Assembly: GCA_002373875.1 (NCBI GenBank)
Contig: DFKQ01000032.1
Span: forward strand, 1 to 19,562
Direction of reading: 5' to 3'
Origin: Lachnospiraceae bacterium UBA3641
Lineage (GTDB): Bacteria; Bacillota; Clostridia; Lachnospirales; Lachnospiraceae
DNA: 19,562 nucleotides
Shown: positions 1 to 6,827 of the stretch, one piece after another
Layout: every line of letters starts with the position of its first letter
How positions within the stretch are numbered: the first letter of the stretch is position 1
Notes under the pieces: model-generated
What the model saw: only the letters and a program-made list of their open reading frames with translations
Told to the model about the DNA's origin: nothing
Database searches by the model: none
Program-made: the position numbers and the translations under genes

Positions 1-204
1 ATTCTGACATTGGAATCATTTCCGGACAGATATGGTTTGTTTGAGTGCGAGCCCGAGCATTCGCTGGGAATACATAAAATGGTAGTGGACAATTATCTTG
101 TCTGTTATGTGATAGATCCGGGAGTTGTAACAGTTACCGATGTGCTTTATGGAGCGGCGGATGTGCATAAGAGGTTGCAGGAACGGCATATAAAAAATGA
201 GTGA
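1..204 (+). CDS. RelE/ParE-family toxin, 5' end outside the window
   Basis: The reading frame is open from base 1 to the TGA at 202-204, so only the last 67 residues are visible and the true start lies before the window. The segment LGIHKMVVDNYLVCYVI followed by VLYGAADVHKRL matches the C-terminal beta strands and final basic helix of RelE/ParE toxins, where a hydrophobic strand leads into an R/H-x-L-Y-G-x-x-D type ending. Family members are either ribosome-dependent mRNA interferases (RelE, HigB) or gyrase poisons (ParE); the visible part does not decide which. The stop overlaps the GTG start of a small helix-turn-helix protein (GTGA). That order, toxin first and HTH antitoxin second, is typical of HigBA. 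The family call is fairly safe; the biochemical activity is inferred. Confidence 0.7.
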   Translation: MLTLESFPDRYGLFECEPEHSLGIHKMVVDNYLVCYVIDPGVVTVTDVLYGAADVHKRLQERHIKNE

Positions 205-350
205 TACATAAAATCCCGGAGATAGCATCTGTGGCTCAGAGAAATGATGTTATAAAAGATCTTGCAAAACAGAAAATTAATCAAGAAACGATAGCTGCAA
301 TGCTGGATATTTCTCAGTCAACAGTGTCGAATGTTCTTAGAAAGAAATAA
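201..350 (+). CDS. Small helix-turn-helix protein, probable antitoxin
   Basis: A 49-residue frame begins at GTG 201, overlaps the toxin stop by four bases and ends at TAA 348-350. Residues 24-48 form a convincing helix-turn-helix: QETIAAML, a turn at DIS, then the recognition helix QSTVSNVLRK. Translational coupling through GTGA and the position behind a RelE/ParE toxin support an antitoxin that also represses its own operon. It is much shorter than usual HigA antitoxins (about 90-100 residues) and is essentially one HTH with a short N-terminal extension. Either it is a minimal antitoxin, or it was cut short by a frameshift: after the stop an out-of-frame K/Y-rich frame continues to 478. No separate ribosome binding site is needed if it is coupled. 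Function is inferred from context. Confidence 0.6.
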   Translation: MIHKIPEIASVAQRNDVIKDLAKQKINQETIAAMLDISQSTVSNVLRKK

Positions 351-513
351 TTTATCTGGTTGCAAAAAGTTATAAAAAGCAAAAAAATTACTGGAATAAG
401 CGTAAAACCACAACAACATATAGCTATAAAAGAAAATCAATCTTACTAGATGTTGATGCTTTTCTAGAGCTGGAATAATACCCAGCGGCTTATAATCAAC
501 ATAAAACAGCATC

Positions 514-550
514 AAAAGGCTTTCAATAGAATTACTGTTGAAAGCTTTTT
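514..550 (+). terminator. Rho-independent terminator after the toxin/HTH pair
   Basis: GCTTTCAA at 519-526 and TTGAAAGC at 538-545 form a perfect 8-bp stem with an 11-nt loop, followed by TTTTT at 546-550. Four As upstream (514-517) can pair with the T run. It sits 164 bases after the HTH stop and plausibly ends that operon. Confidence 0.7.
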
Positions 551-551
551 A

Positions 552-576
552 GCGCAATTTAAAGCGCAAATTGTGC
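552..576. repeat. Inverted repeat GCGCAATTT / AAATTGTGC
   Basis: Two 9-bp arms at 552-560 and 568-576 are complementary except for one G-T pair and enclose a 7-nt loop that again contains GCGC. It lies directly behind the terminator. It is a possible operator or the end of a decayed element; no T run follows, so it is not a terminator on the plus strand. Confidence 0.4.
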
Positions 577-621
577 TTTATAGGATATAAAGAACAATTA
601 CGGCATAAAATAGAAATTGAT

Positions 622-657
622 AAATGTCGCAATAAATGTCACAATGGATGTCGTAAT
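622..657. repeat. Three tandem 12-bp repeats, consensus RRATGTCRYAAT
   Basis: AAATGTCGCAAT (622-633), AAATGTCACAAT (634-645) and GGATGTCGTAAT (646-657) follow each other without gaps. Spacing is about one helical turn. They lie 80-120 bp upstream of the GNAT start and could be protein binding sites or part of the end of a lost insertion sequence. Confidence 0.55.
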
Positions 658-738
658 AAAAAATTGGAGAGCAACCGGGAAACTCGCAAGCCCGCCTATA
701 ATTCGAAAAAAGAGGGAAGGATAAGTGGAAAAGATGTT

Positions 739-1233
739 ATGAAACAGGAGAAAACAGACGGGAATTATGTCATTCGTCCGCTTAGAAAGGACGAGACGGA
801 ACTGCTTAAGGACTTCCTATATGAGGCGATATTCATTCCCGAAGGTGTGGAGCCGCCTGCCAGGGATATTATAGTGCAGCCTGAACTTAAGCTTTATTAT
901 GAAGGTTTTGGAACCGGAAGAGCGGATTATTGTATTGTTGCTGATGTTGACGGAAAGGTGGTCGGTGCTGTCTGGACAAGGATCATGAAGGATTATGGCC
1001 ATGTGGATGATGATACACCGTCATTTGCCATCTCTCTTTATAAGGAGTACCGGGGACAGGGCATCGGAACGCATATGATGAATGAGATGCTTGCATTGCT
1101 CAAAGAGAAGGGGTATAAGCAAGCATCTCTTGCCGTGCAGAAAGCCAATTATGCAGTATGGATGTATGAAAAGGTCGGGTTCAAGACAGTCGATGAAAAT
1201 GCGGAAGAATATATTATGGTATGTGAGTTATGA
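739..1233 (+). CDS. GNAT family N-acetyltransferase
   Basis: The 164-residue protein transfers an acyl group, usually from acetyl-CoA, to an unknown amine. The acetyl-CoA pyrophosphate-binding motif A is clear: SFAISLYKEYRGQGIGTHMM, with R-G-Q-G-I-G at residues 105-110. The usual C-terminal motif B, with N137 and YEKVGF near 143-148, follows. The frame stays open upstream to 571, but that extension is rich in K, N and C and lies in a repeat region, so I place the start at ATG 739, where GNAT homology begins (NYVIRPL). The ribosome binding site is weak (GGAAAAG at 727-733). The stop overlaps an ATG that begins a decayed Nudix gene (ATGA at 1230-1233). The substrate cannot be read from the sequence. 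Confidence 0.85.
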   Translation: MKQEKTDGNYVIRPLRKDETELLKDFLYEAIFIPEGVEPPARDIIVQPELKLYYEGFGTGRADYCIVADVDGKVVGAVWTRIMKDYGHVDDDTPSFAISLYKEYRGQGIGTHMMNEMLALLKEKGYKQASLAVQKANYAVWMYEKVGFKTVDENAEEYIMVCEL

Positions 1234-1539
1234 TTAAATTCTGAACTTGATATTGAACTTCGGGATACGGAGTGGCCCTTTGAATATACGGATTATGACA
1301 GAAGGATTGCCAGGGCAATCTGCTTTGACGATGATGGATTCTTTTATTTTGTAAGGGCAGCGCGTGATGATTTTGGAAAGGCAACATTGATCGAAACATC
1401 CGGCGGCGTGGCGGATGGAGAGGACCTTCGGACTGCAATTAGGACGGCTTGTTTCCAACAGGGAACTGCCGGTGCTGATGAAGGTAAAGGAAATAATAGA
1501 TGTACTTCCGGTTCTCAAGGAACGGAAGAGGTGAGATAA
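1230..1539 (+). pseudogene. Broken Nudix hydrolase gene
   Basis: An ATG at 1230 overlaps the GNAT stop but its frame ends at TGA 1242-1244 after four codons. One frame over, from 1240, the sequence reads as the N-terminal half of a Nudix protein: FEYTDYDRR, AICFDDDGFFYFVRA, then the start of a Nudix box, LIETSGGVADGEDLRTAI (about 1390-1443). The expected R-E-L-x-E-E-x-G that completes the catalytic box is absent. From about 1445 coding-like sequence jumps to another frame, reading RLVSNRELPVLMKVKEIIDV and ending at TGA 1532-1534. So there is at least one frameshift near codon 5 and a deletion or second shift after the first half of the Nudix box. The gene cannot make a working enzyme as read. 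The last bases supply the ribosome binding site (GAGGTGAG) of the next gene. Confidence 0.65.
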
Positions 1540-1543
1540 AAAT

Positions 1544-2377
1544 ATGAATGACTATTTGCGTGAAAGCCTGAGCTATTTCGGATTATACAGAAAGATGTTT
1601 CAGGTTAAGAAAAAGTACATCCCTGTAGCGGTTTCATATGGAAACAACAAAGAACAGTATTTTCTCTACTATGAGCCCGATAAGATAATCAGTGACAAGG
1701 TTATAGTCTGGGTTCACGGTGGGGGTTGGAATGCGGGCAATCCCAAGTTATTTGATTATGTCGGTCAGAATGCCTGCGATCAGGGTTATCGTTTTGTTTC
1801 GCTTGGCTACAGATTGTCACCAAAGTACAAATACCCATGTCAGATAAGTGATGTGTGCATGGCATATAACTTGGCGGTAAGTTATATGACAGAAAAAGGG
1901 ATAGATGTGTCTAAGATCATTGTGGCAGGTCCGTCTGCCGGGGCTCATCTGACATCCATTATGTGTTATTGCCGAAAGATTCAGGAAAAATACGGTGTTG
2001 ATATTTCAAATATCATAGGCTTTATCGGTTCCGGAGGACCGTATAGCTTCAGAGAGGATCAGGGCCTGACTGTCAGGCTGCTGCAGAACCAGCTATTTAA
2101 TAAAGATTACGACAGACGAAACGGGGAACCCGTGGCTTTGATGAGTAAGAATCATATCCCAATGCTTCTTATCCAAAGTAAGCATGACGGATTGATCGAA
2201 TATGCCTGTGCTGAGGACTTAGCAAAAAGGGCAGAGGAAGTGGGGAATACCTGCGAATTGTACAGCGTGACGGACAGGAAGAACACACATTCATGGTATA
2301 CGGCAGGAATGTTTCTGGAGAGCAGAGAAGAGAATAAAGGACTGGATAAATTCTATTCGTGGATAGAGGAACTATAG
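1544..2377 (+). CDS. Alpha/beta hydrolase, HSL/BD-FAE-like esterase
   Basis: This 277-residue cytoplasmic protein has all the marks of the carboxylesterase/HSL-like alpha/beta hydrolases. The oxyanion-hole motif HGGGW is at residues 58-62, the nucleophile elbow G-P-S-A-G has Ser131, a probable Asp215 lies in SKHDGLIEY, and His249 lies in NTHSWY. The SLGYRLSPKYKYP segment (86-98) is typical of the subfamily that includes kynurenine formamidase-like and xylan/feruloyl esterase-like enzymes. There is no signal peptide, so it probably acts on a small ester or amide inside the cell. The ATG at 1544 follows GAGGTGAG at 1528-1535 with good spacing. The substrate is unknown; the fold and catalytic residues are clear. 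Confidence 0.9.
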   Translation: MNDYLRESLSYFGLYRKMFQVKKKYIPVAVSYGNNKEQYFLYYEPDKIISDKVIVWVHGGGWNAGNPKLFDYVGQNACDQGYRFVSLGYRLSPKYKYPCQISDVCMAYNLAVSYMTEKGIDVSKIIVAGPSAGAHLTSIMCYCRKIQEKYGVDISNIIGFIGSGGPYSFREDQGLTVRLLQNQLFNKDYDRRNGEPVALMSKNHIPMLLIQSKHDGLIEYACAEDLAKRAEEVGNTCELYSVTDRKNTHSWYTAGMFLESREENKGLDKFYSWIEEL

Positions 2378-2441
2378 AATAAAGATTGATACTATGCAGA
2401 TCCTATGATCCTGCGAAAGAGGAAACGGAAGTGGGAATAAT

Positions 2442-2939
2442 ATGATTTATCATCCGATACCACCATTTTTTGATAAGGATTCACGGCTGCTGATCCTGGG
2501 AAGCTTTCCGTCGGTAAAGTCCAGAGAGCAGATGTTTTTCTATGGGCATCCGCAGAACCGGTTCTGGAAGGTGGTGGCAGCGGTATTTGATCAGGAAGTG
2601 CCACAGAATATAGCTCAAAAGAAAGAGTTCCTGAAACAAAATAATATAGCTGTCTGGGATGTTATAGGAGTCTGTGAGATCGAAGGTTCAGCGGATTCGA
2701 CGATCAAAGATGTGATGCCCAATGATCTTTCGTATATTCTGGATACGGCAGATATCAAAAGGATATTTGTTAACGGCAAGACAGCGGAGAAGTATTACAA
2801 TAAATATACTAAAGATATGATTGGCCGCGAGGCTGTATGTCTTCCGTCAACAAGTCCGGCAAATGCGGCATGGACGTTGGAAAAACTGATCGATGCATGG
2901 AAGGAACTTGGGAGGATAACGGATCATTACTTATACTGA
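2442..2939 (+). CDS. Hypoxanthine/uracil-DNA glycosylase, UDG family 6
   Basis: The 165-residue protein matches the HDG (UDG family 6) group, which removes deaminated bases, mainly hypoxanthine from deoxyadenosine deamination, in base excision repair. Motif 1 is LILGSFPSVKSRE (residues 17-29). GHPQNRFWKV (35-44) contains Asn39, the position of the catalytic Asn described for the Methanosarcina enzyme. The DNA-intercalation motif is CLPSTSPANAAW (133-144). The start ATG 2442 has GGAAGTGGGA at 2427-2436. The stop lies six bases from the convergent end of the dihydrouridine synthase, with no visible terminator between them. Confidence 0.9.
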   Translation: MIYHPIPPFFDKDSRLLILGSFPSVKSREQMFFYGHPQNRFWKVVAAVFDQEVPQNIAQKKEFLKQNNIAVWDVIGVCEIEGSADSTIKDVMPNDLSYILDTADIKRIFVNGKTAEKYYNKYTKDMIGREAVCLPSTSPANAAWTLEKLIDAWKELGRITDHYLY

Positions 2940-2945
2940 TGCAGG

Positions 2946-3908
2946 TCAAAGGACAGACATTTCCAGAAGCCTGTATTCGCTTATGCTCCGGCACTTGAGC
3001 AGGGACTTTATCTGCTTGTCCTTATCGGGAAAGCTGTATTGCATATAACTCCATAATTCCTTCATCTTCTGTAGAACAGGTCTGTCTCCGCTTAAGACCT
3101 CGGAATAATCGCGAAGGAGCCTTGCAAGAAAAGACCGCAATTCATCTGTGGAATAAGAGCTGCCGCCCGATAAGGAACGTATAAGGGAAGGATCCCTTAG
3201 CATTCCGCGGCCTATCATAACTGCTTTAAGCTTATTTCCGCTCCCTGCTCCAAGCTCGAATATATCTTCTTTCGACAGGACATCACCATTATAGCATACA
3301 GGGTTGCACGATTTAGGGAAAGCCCTGAAAAATATGTCTCTGTGGGCCTGTCCCTTATAATATTCATATCTTACCCTCGGATGGATGATAAGCTCCTTTA
3401 CCGGATATTTATTGAAGATCTCAAGAAGCTCGAACAGTTCGTCAGGCAGGGATACTCCTATCCGTGTCTTGATCGAAATGTCGGTTACCCTGTTTTCATA
3501 GATCCTGTACAAGAATTCATCCAGAGCTTCGATTCTCCCGAGGAAACCGGATCCTCTGCCCTTTGATGCAACGGTTTTGGAGGGACAGCCGAGATTAAGG
3601 TTTACCTCTTTGTACCCAAATTCTTTAAGCATTTTCTCAATTCTCAAAAAGCCGTCAGCATCATCAGCAAGTATCTGGGGAACAAGATATAGTCCTTCGT
3701 TATGCTCGGGAAGGATATCATTTATCTCCTTCGAACTCATTGCCCGTTTTTCATGTACGACAAGAAAAGGGGTATAGTACTTTATTATCCCCTGTCCGAA
3801 ATGGTCTCTTAGAGCATTTCTATATATATATCCCGTTATGCCTTCCATTGGGGCAAGGTAATAATCGGGGTTAAAATCATTATCATCTATAGCTTTTTCG
3901 GAAAGCAT
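2946..3908 (-). CDS. dus: tRNA-dihydrouridine synthase
   Basis: A 320-residue FMN-dependent TIM-barrel enzyme that reduces uridine to dihydrouridine in the D-loop of tRNA using NADPH. The N-terminal signature YLAPMEGITGYIYRNAL (residues 17-33) includes the FMN loop. The catalytic Cys108 is in NLNLGCPSKTVASKGRGSGF (103-122). FMN phosphate and base contacts are expected at K147 (IKTRIG), H176 (IIHPR), NGD (207-209) and the GRGML segment. Length fits the family. The ATG at 3908 has AAAGGA eight bases before it. Which tRNA position it modifies cannot be told here. It is transcribed divergently from the tcdA run. Confidence 0.93.
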   Translation of the reverse strand: MLSEKAIDDNDFNPDYYLAPMEGITGYIYRNALRDHFGQGIIKYYTPFLVVHEKRAMSSKEINDILPEHNEGLYLVPQILADDADGFLRIEKMLKEFGYKEVNLNLGCPSKTVASKGRGSGFLGRIEALDEFLYRIYENRVTDISIKTRIGVSLPDELFELLEIFNKYPVKELIIHPRVRYEYYKGQAHRDIFFRAFPKSCNPVCYNGDVLSKEDIFELGAGSGNKLKAVMIGRGMLRDPSLIRSLSGGSSYSTDELRSFLARLLRDYSEVLSGDRPVLQKMKELWSYMQYSFPDKDKQIKSLLKCRSISEYRLLEMSVL

Positions 3909-4007
3909 TAATTGTTCCTTTATGATCTGAGATTAAGTTAAAAACCATCATGTATTCTAACATATTGAAGAGAAAATGGAAGAAAAGTAAAAACATTCAA
4001 GAGTAAG

Positions 4008-4036
4008 TTGTGATGATTTTTTTCGTTTGGTATAAT
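4008..4036 (+). promoter_or_regulatory. Sigma-A type promoter for the tcdA-larE run
   Basis: TTGTGA at 4008-4013 and a perfect TATAAT at 4031-4036 are separated by exactly 17 bp. Transcription would start near 4043, about 50 bases before the tcdA start at 4096. Confidence 0.75.
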
Positions 4037-4095
4037 GAATCAGGCGAAAAATGCGGTATATCCGCGAGTTTATGGAGCATTTTCGGAGATTTATC

Positions 4096-4824
4096 ATGGA
4101 AAATGAATTTTCAAGGACACAGCTTATATATGGTGAAGAGGTAATGAAAAAGCTTGCCTTAAGCAGGGTTGCAGTTTTCGGAACAGGCGGAGTGGGAGGT
4201 TATGTTGTGGAAGCTCTGGCAAGGTCAGGCATCGGAGCGCTGGATCTTATCGATCATGACAAGGTGTGCTTAACAAACCTTAACAGACAGATAATAGCAA
4301 CACATAAGACGATAGACAGATATAAGGTGGATGTGGCAAAAGAGAGGATCAATGACATCTCACCCATATGTAATGTAAGGACATACAAGCTCTTCTATCT
4401 TCCGGACACTCAGGATGAGATCGATTTTGAAGAATATGATTATGTTGTGGATGCAATAGATACGGTCACCGGGAAACTGACAATTATTGAGAATGCAAAA
4501 AAAGCAAATATTAAGGTAATTTCTTCAATGGGGGCGGGAAATAAAACGAACCCTGCTGCATTTGAGGTGGCAGATATATACGAAACTTCAATATGTCCCC
4601 TTGCAAAAGTCATGCGTAGGGAGTGCAGAAAAAGAGGGATAGATTCTCTTAAGGTGGTCTATTCAAAAGAGCTGCCGCTTCAACCTGTATGCGACCGGAC
4701 AGAAGGAAAGAGGGTTCCCGGATCGACGGCATTTGTTCCTTCGGTAGCAGGACTTATTATAGCCGGGGAGATAATCAACGATCTTGCATCAGAGGCGGGA
4801 TGGAAGCATCCCGGTGGGGAATAA
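4096..4824 (+). CDS. tcdA: tRNA threonylcarbamoyladenosine dehydratase
   Basis: E1-like (ThiF/MoeB fold) ATP-dependent enzyme that cyclizes t6A37 of ANN-decoding tRNAs to ct6A. The visible family opening is MENEFSRTQLIYGEEVMKKL, followed by the nucleotide-binding loop VFGTGGVGGYVVEALARSG (residues about 27-45), DHDKVCLTNLNRQI (about 53-66), VDAIDTV, and SICPLAKVMRRECRKRGI, which is characteristic of TcdA/CsdL. The frame is open from ATG 4051, but homology starts at ATG 4096, which has CGGAG at 4084-4088 with ideal spacing, so I use 4096 (242 residues). It is the first gene after the 4008-4036 promoter. larE follows 18 bases downstream. Confidence 0.9.
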   Translation: MENEFSRTQLIYGEEVMKKLALSRVAVFGTGGVGGYVVEALARSGIGALDLIDHDKVCLTNLNRQIIATHKTIDRYKVDVAKERINDISPICNVRTYKLFYLPDTQDEIDFEEYDYVVDAIDTVTGKLTIIENAKKANIKVISSMGAGNKTNPAAFEVADIYETSICPLAKVMRRECRKRGIDSLKVVYSKELPLQPVCDRTEGKRVPGSTAFVPSVAGLIIAGEIINDLASEAGWKHPGGE

Positions 4825-4842
4825 CGGAAACGGAGGGAAGAG

Positions 4843-5673
4843 ATGGTACAAACAAAGGCACCGCTTAACGATGAACTTAATGATAAGCTTATAAAGCTAG
4901 AATCATGTATCCGTGAACTCGGATCGCTTATTGTAGGTTTTTCCGGCGGCGTGGATTCAACTTTTCTGGTAAGTGTGGCACATGCGGTACTGGGGGACAG
5001 GATGATGGCGGTGACCTGTACGGATGTGCAGATGCCGGAAAGAGAGATCCTTGAGGCTGAGCAGTTCTGTAAGGAAAGAGGTATACGCCACCTTAAATGC
5101 TCTATAGATCCGCTAAGTATTAAGGAATTCAGGAAAAATGCTCCTGACCGATGTTATCACTGTAAATATGCCATATTTTCGCGGTTCTTCAATATAGCCG
5201 CGGAAAATGGGATTGAACATGTTGCAGAAGGCTCCAATATGGATGACCTTGGTGATTACCGCCCGGGTCTTAGGGCAGTGGAGAAACTTGGAATAAAGAG
5301 TCCTTTAAGGGAAGCAGGCCTCACCAAAGAAGATATAAGAAATATTTCAAAGGCCATGGGACTTCCCACTTGGAGCAAGCCCTCCTATGCCTGCCTGGCA
5401 TCACGCCTTGCATACGGTGAAGAGATTACTGAAGAAAAGCTTAACATGATCGACCGGGCGGAGCAGTTTCTTATCGAAAAAGGATTCATAAACGAAAGAG
5501 TACGTATGCATGGAAATCTTGCACGAATAGAAGTTCCGGAGAAGGATATACAGGCGCTTGCATCTCCCGGGATGAGGGATGCCGTATGCAGGTATTTTAA
5601 AGAGATCGGGTTTACTTATATTACGCTGGATCTAATGGGATACAGGATGGGAAGCATGAATGCGTCACTTTGA
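4843..5673 (+). CDS. larE: ATP-dependent sulfur transferase LarE
   Basis: PP-loop pyrophosphatase-type enzyme of 276 residues. LarE converts the two carboxylates of pyridinium bis-carboxylate mononucleotide to thiocarboxylates while making the nickel-pincer cofactor of lactate racemase and related LarA-like enzymes. The PP-loop is VGFSGGVDSTFLV (31-43). The segment KPSYACLASRLAYGEEIT (179-196) contains Cys184, equivalent to the sulfur-donating Cys of family members. A CYHC pair at 104-107 gives a three-Cys set; some LarE proteins use three cysteines to hold an iron-sulfur cluster, so a cluster-based rather than sacrificial mechanism is possible (inference). The ribosome binding site GGAGGGAAGAG is strong. 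larB, larC and larA are not in the window. Confidence 0.88.
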   Translation: MVQTKAPLNDELNDKLIKLESCIRELGSLIVGFSGGVDSTFLVSVAHAVLGDRMMAVTCTDVQMPEREILEAEQFCKERGIRHLKCSIDPLSIKEFRKNAPDRCYHCKYAIFSRFFNIAAENGIEHVAEGSNMDDLGDYRPGLRAVEKLGIKSPLREAGLTKEDIRNISKAMGLPTWSKPSYACLASRLAYGEEITEEKLNMIDRAEQFLIEKGFINERVRMHGNLARIEVPEKDIQALASPGMRDAVCRYFKEIGFTYITLDLMGYRMGSMNASL

Positions 5674-5709
5674 CCCTGTACCTGAAAACTGTTTCTGAAA
5701 GGATGGAAA

Positions 5710-6303
5710 ATGGCAGATGATAAGATAAAGGATCCTCTCGAATGGGAGGAGGTAAGTTGTGAACATATAGTAAAGGACGAGTGGATAGATATAAGGAGGT
5801 CTACCTACAGGTTTCCCGACGGAAGTACCTTTGAACCCTTTTATTCCTACAGCCGACGGAATTACGTAGTCATCGTAGCCTCGGATACAGAAGGAAATTA
5901 CCTGTGTGTCAGGCAGTACAGGCAGGGTATCAAGAGGGTAACGACGGAGTTTCCCGCAGGTGGGATCGAAAGAAAAGACGGTAAGGAATACGGCCGCTCT
6001 CAGGATGTAAGTTCGGAGGATGCACTTAATGCCGCAAAGAGGGAGCTTCTTGAAGAGACAGGGTATGAATCCGGTGAATGGTGGCATCTGCTTACCGTTC
6101 CGTCGAATGCCACGATAGCGGATAATTACGCCTACATCTTTGAAGCAAAAAACTGCAGGAAGGTAGCGGGCCAGTCACTGGATGAAACGGAATTCTTAAA
6201 TGTTTATTCATATACGGAACAGGAGCTTGAGGATATGATCGCTGCAGGGGATTTTCCGCAGGCGGTCCATATCCTTGCATGGCTTCTTAGCAGAAGGAGA
6301 TAA
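5710..6303 (+). CDS. Nudix hydrolase, ADP-ribose pyrophosphatase-like
   Basis: A 197-residue protein of the ADP-sugar pyrophosphatase type, which would hydrolyse ADP-ribose or a similar NDP-sugar to AMP plus sugar phosphate. The N-terminal part (WEEVSCEHIVKDEWIDIRR) and the beta strand VRQYRQGIKRVTTEFPAGGIE (67-87) are typical, and RELLEETGY (111-119) is the catalytic metal-binding helix. Unusually, about 13 extra residues, with a charged segment at 88-103, separate the GG of the box from REL: the distance G84 to R111 is 27 rather than 14. The Glu residues of the REL-x-EE helix are intact, so activity is still likely. The stop shares a base with the next start (TAATG), implying translational coupling. 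Confidence 0.88.
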   Translation: MADDKIKDPLEWEEVSCEHIVKDEWIDIRRSTYRFPDGSTFEPFYSYSRRNYVVIVASDTEGNYLCVRQYRQGIKRVTTEFPAGGIERKDGKEYGRSQDVSSEDALNAAKRELLEETGYESGEWWHLLTVPSNATIADNYAYIFEAKNCRKVAGQSLDETEFLNVYSYTEQELEDMIAAGDFPQAVHILAWLLSRRR

Positions 6304-6785
6304 TGATAATGCACAGATTATACGAATATGGTGATATTGCAGTCTTTTGGGATTCGGAGAAATGCAGACATGCGAAGATGTGCGTGACGGGAAGCCCTAT
6401 GACTTTCGAATTCGGCAGACGGCCATGGATCGACCTTACACAGGCTCCCACCATGGAGATATGGCAGACGATCGACAAGTGCCCGACCAAGGCCCTGACA
6501 TGTGTTTATACCCATGAAGTCAGGATAGAGCTTGATGAGGATAATAACAGAAGTGTGGCTTATACAATTGATAAGGAATCCGGAAATTCCGGGCAGCAGG
6601 TCGGTGAATGTGACTATAAGAAGACTGAGGACGGATGGGTGATCTACCATACGGAGGTTTCACCGGATCAGGAAGGCAAGGGAATTGCCAGGCGGCTGGT
6701 GTATAAGGTAACCGAGGCTGCGGAGAGGGCAGGAGCTAAGGTGATACCTGTATGTTCATACGCGGCAAAGGTGCTTGAACATTGA
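6303..6785 (+). CDS. Fused [4Fe-4S] domain and GNAT-like protein (YjdI-YjdJ type)
   Basis: The 160-residue protein has two parts. Residues 1-70 resemble the divergent mono-cluster ferredoxin domain of YjdI: C21, C27 and C60 lie in SEKCRHAKMCVTG and WQTIDKCPTKALTC, with C67 as a further candidate ligand. Residues 83-160 resemble the small GNAT-like fold of COG2388 (YjdJ), with YHTEVSPDQEGKGIARRLV (115-133) as the CoA-binding motif and C151 in VIPVCSYA near the end. In E. coli these are two separate genes. The start ATG 6303 follows AAGGAGA and shares one base with the Nudix stop. Its cellular role is unknown; the family assignments are fairly secure and the fusion is seen directly. Confidence 0.8.
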   Translation: MIMHRLYEYGDIAVFWDSEKCRHAKMCVTGSPMTFEFGRRPWIDLTQAPTMEIWQTIDKCPTKALTCVYTHEVRIELDEDNNRSVAYTIDKESGNSGQQVGECDYKKTEDGWVIYHTEVSPDQEGKGIARRLVYKVTEAAERAGAKVIPVCSYAAKVLEH

Positions 6786-6827
6786 TGCAGATCCGATAGC
6801 CCTGTTTATGATCAAGAAAGGACTGTT

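Larger units (their letters stand above)
351..738. other. AT-rich intergenic gap with terminator and repeats
   Basis: This is 388 bases without a convincing gene. It contains an AT-rich segment (351-513), an intrinsic terminator (514-550), an inverted repeat (552-576), three 12-bp tandem repeats (622-657) and an isolated TATAAT at 697-702. The -35 region at the proper distance from that TATAAT is poor, so a promoter for the GNAT gene at 739 is only possible. The composition differs by eye from the genes after 739 and suggests acquired or decayed DNA. Confidence 0.5.

Noticed and set aside
341..478. A K/Y-rich open frame following the HTH protein, ending in a plausible C-terminus (LLDVDAFLELE)
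   Set aside because: It has no ATG/GTG start and no ribosome binding site, and its composition fits AT-rich DNA. It could be a frame-shifted extension of the HTH protein, but I cannot show it.
472..489. Short hairpin GCTGG/CCAGC in the AT-rich gap
   Set aside because: Only about 5 bp and no T run; not a terminator.
318..515. 65-residue minus-strand frame rich in F, Y and L
   Set aside because: AT-rich translation artefact lying across the HTH gene end; no start signal or recognisable domain.
571..738. N-terminal extension of the GNAT protein by 56 residues
   Set aside because: It starts at TTG inside an inverted repeat, runs through tandem 12-bp repeats and has unusual residue content; GNAT homology starts at ATG 739.
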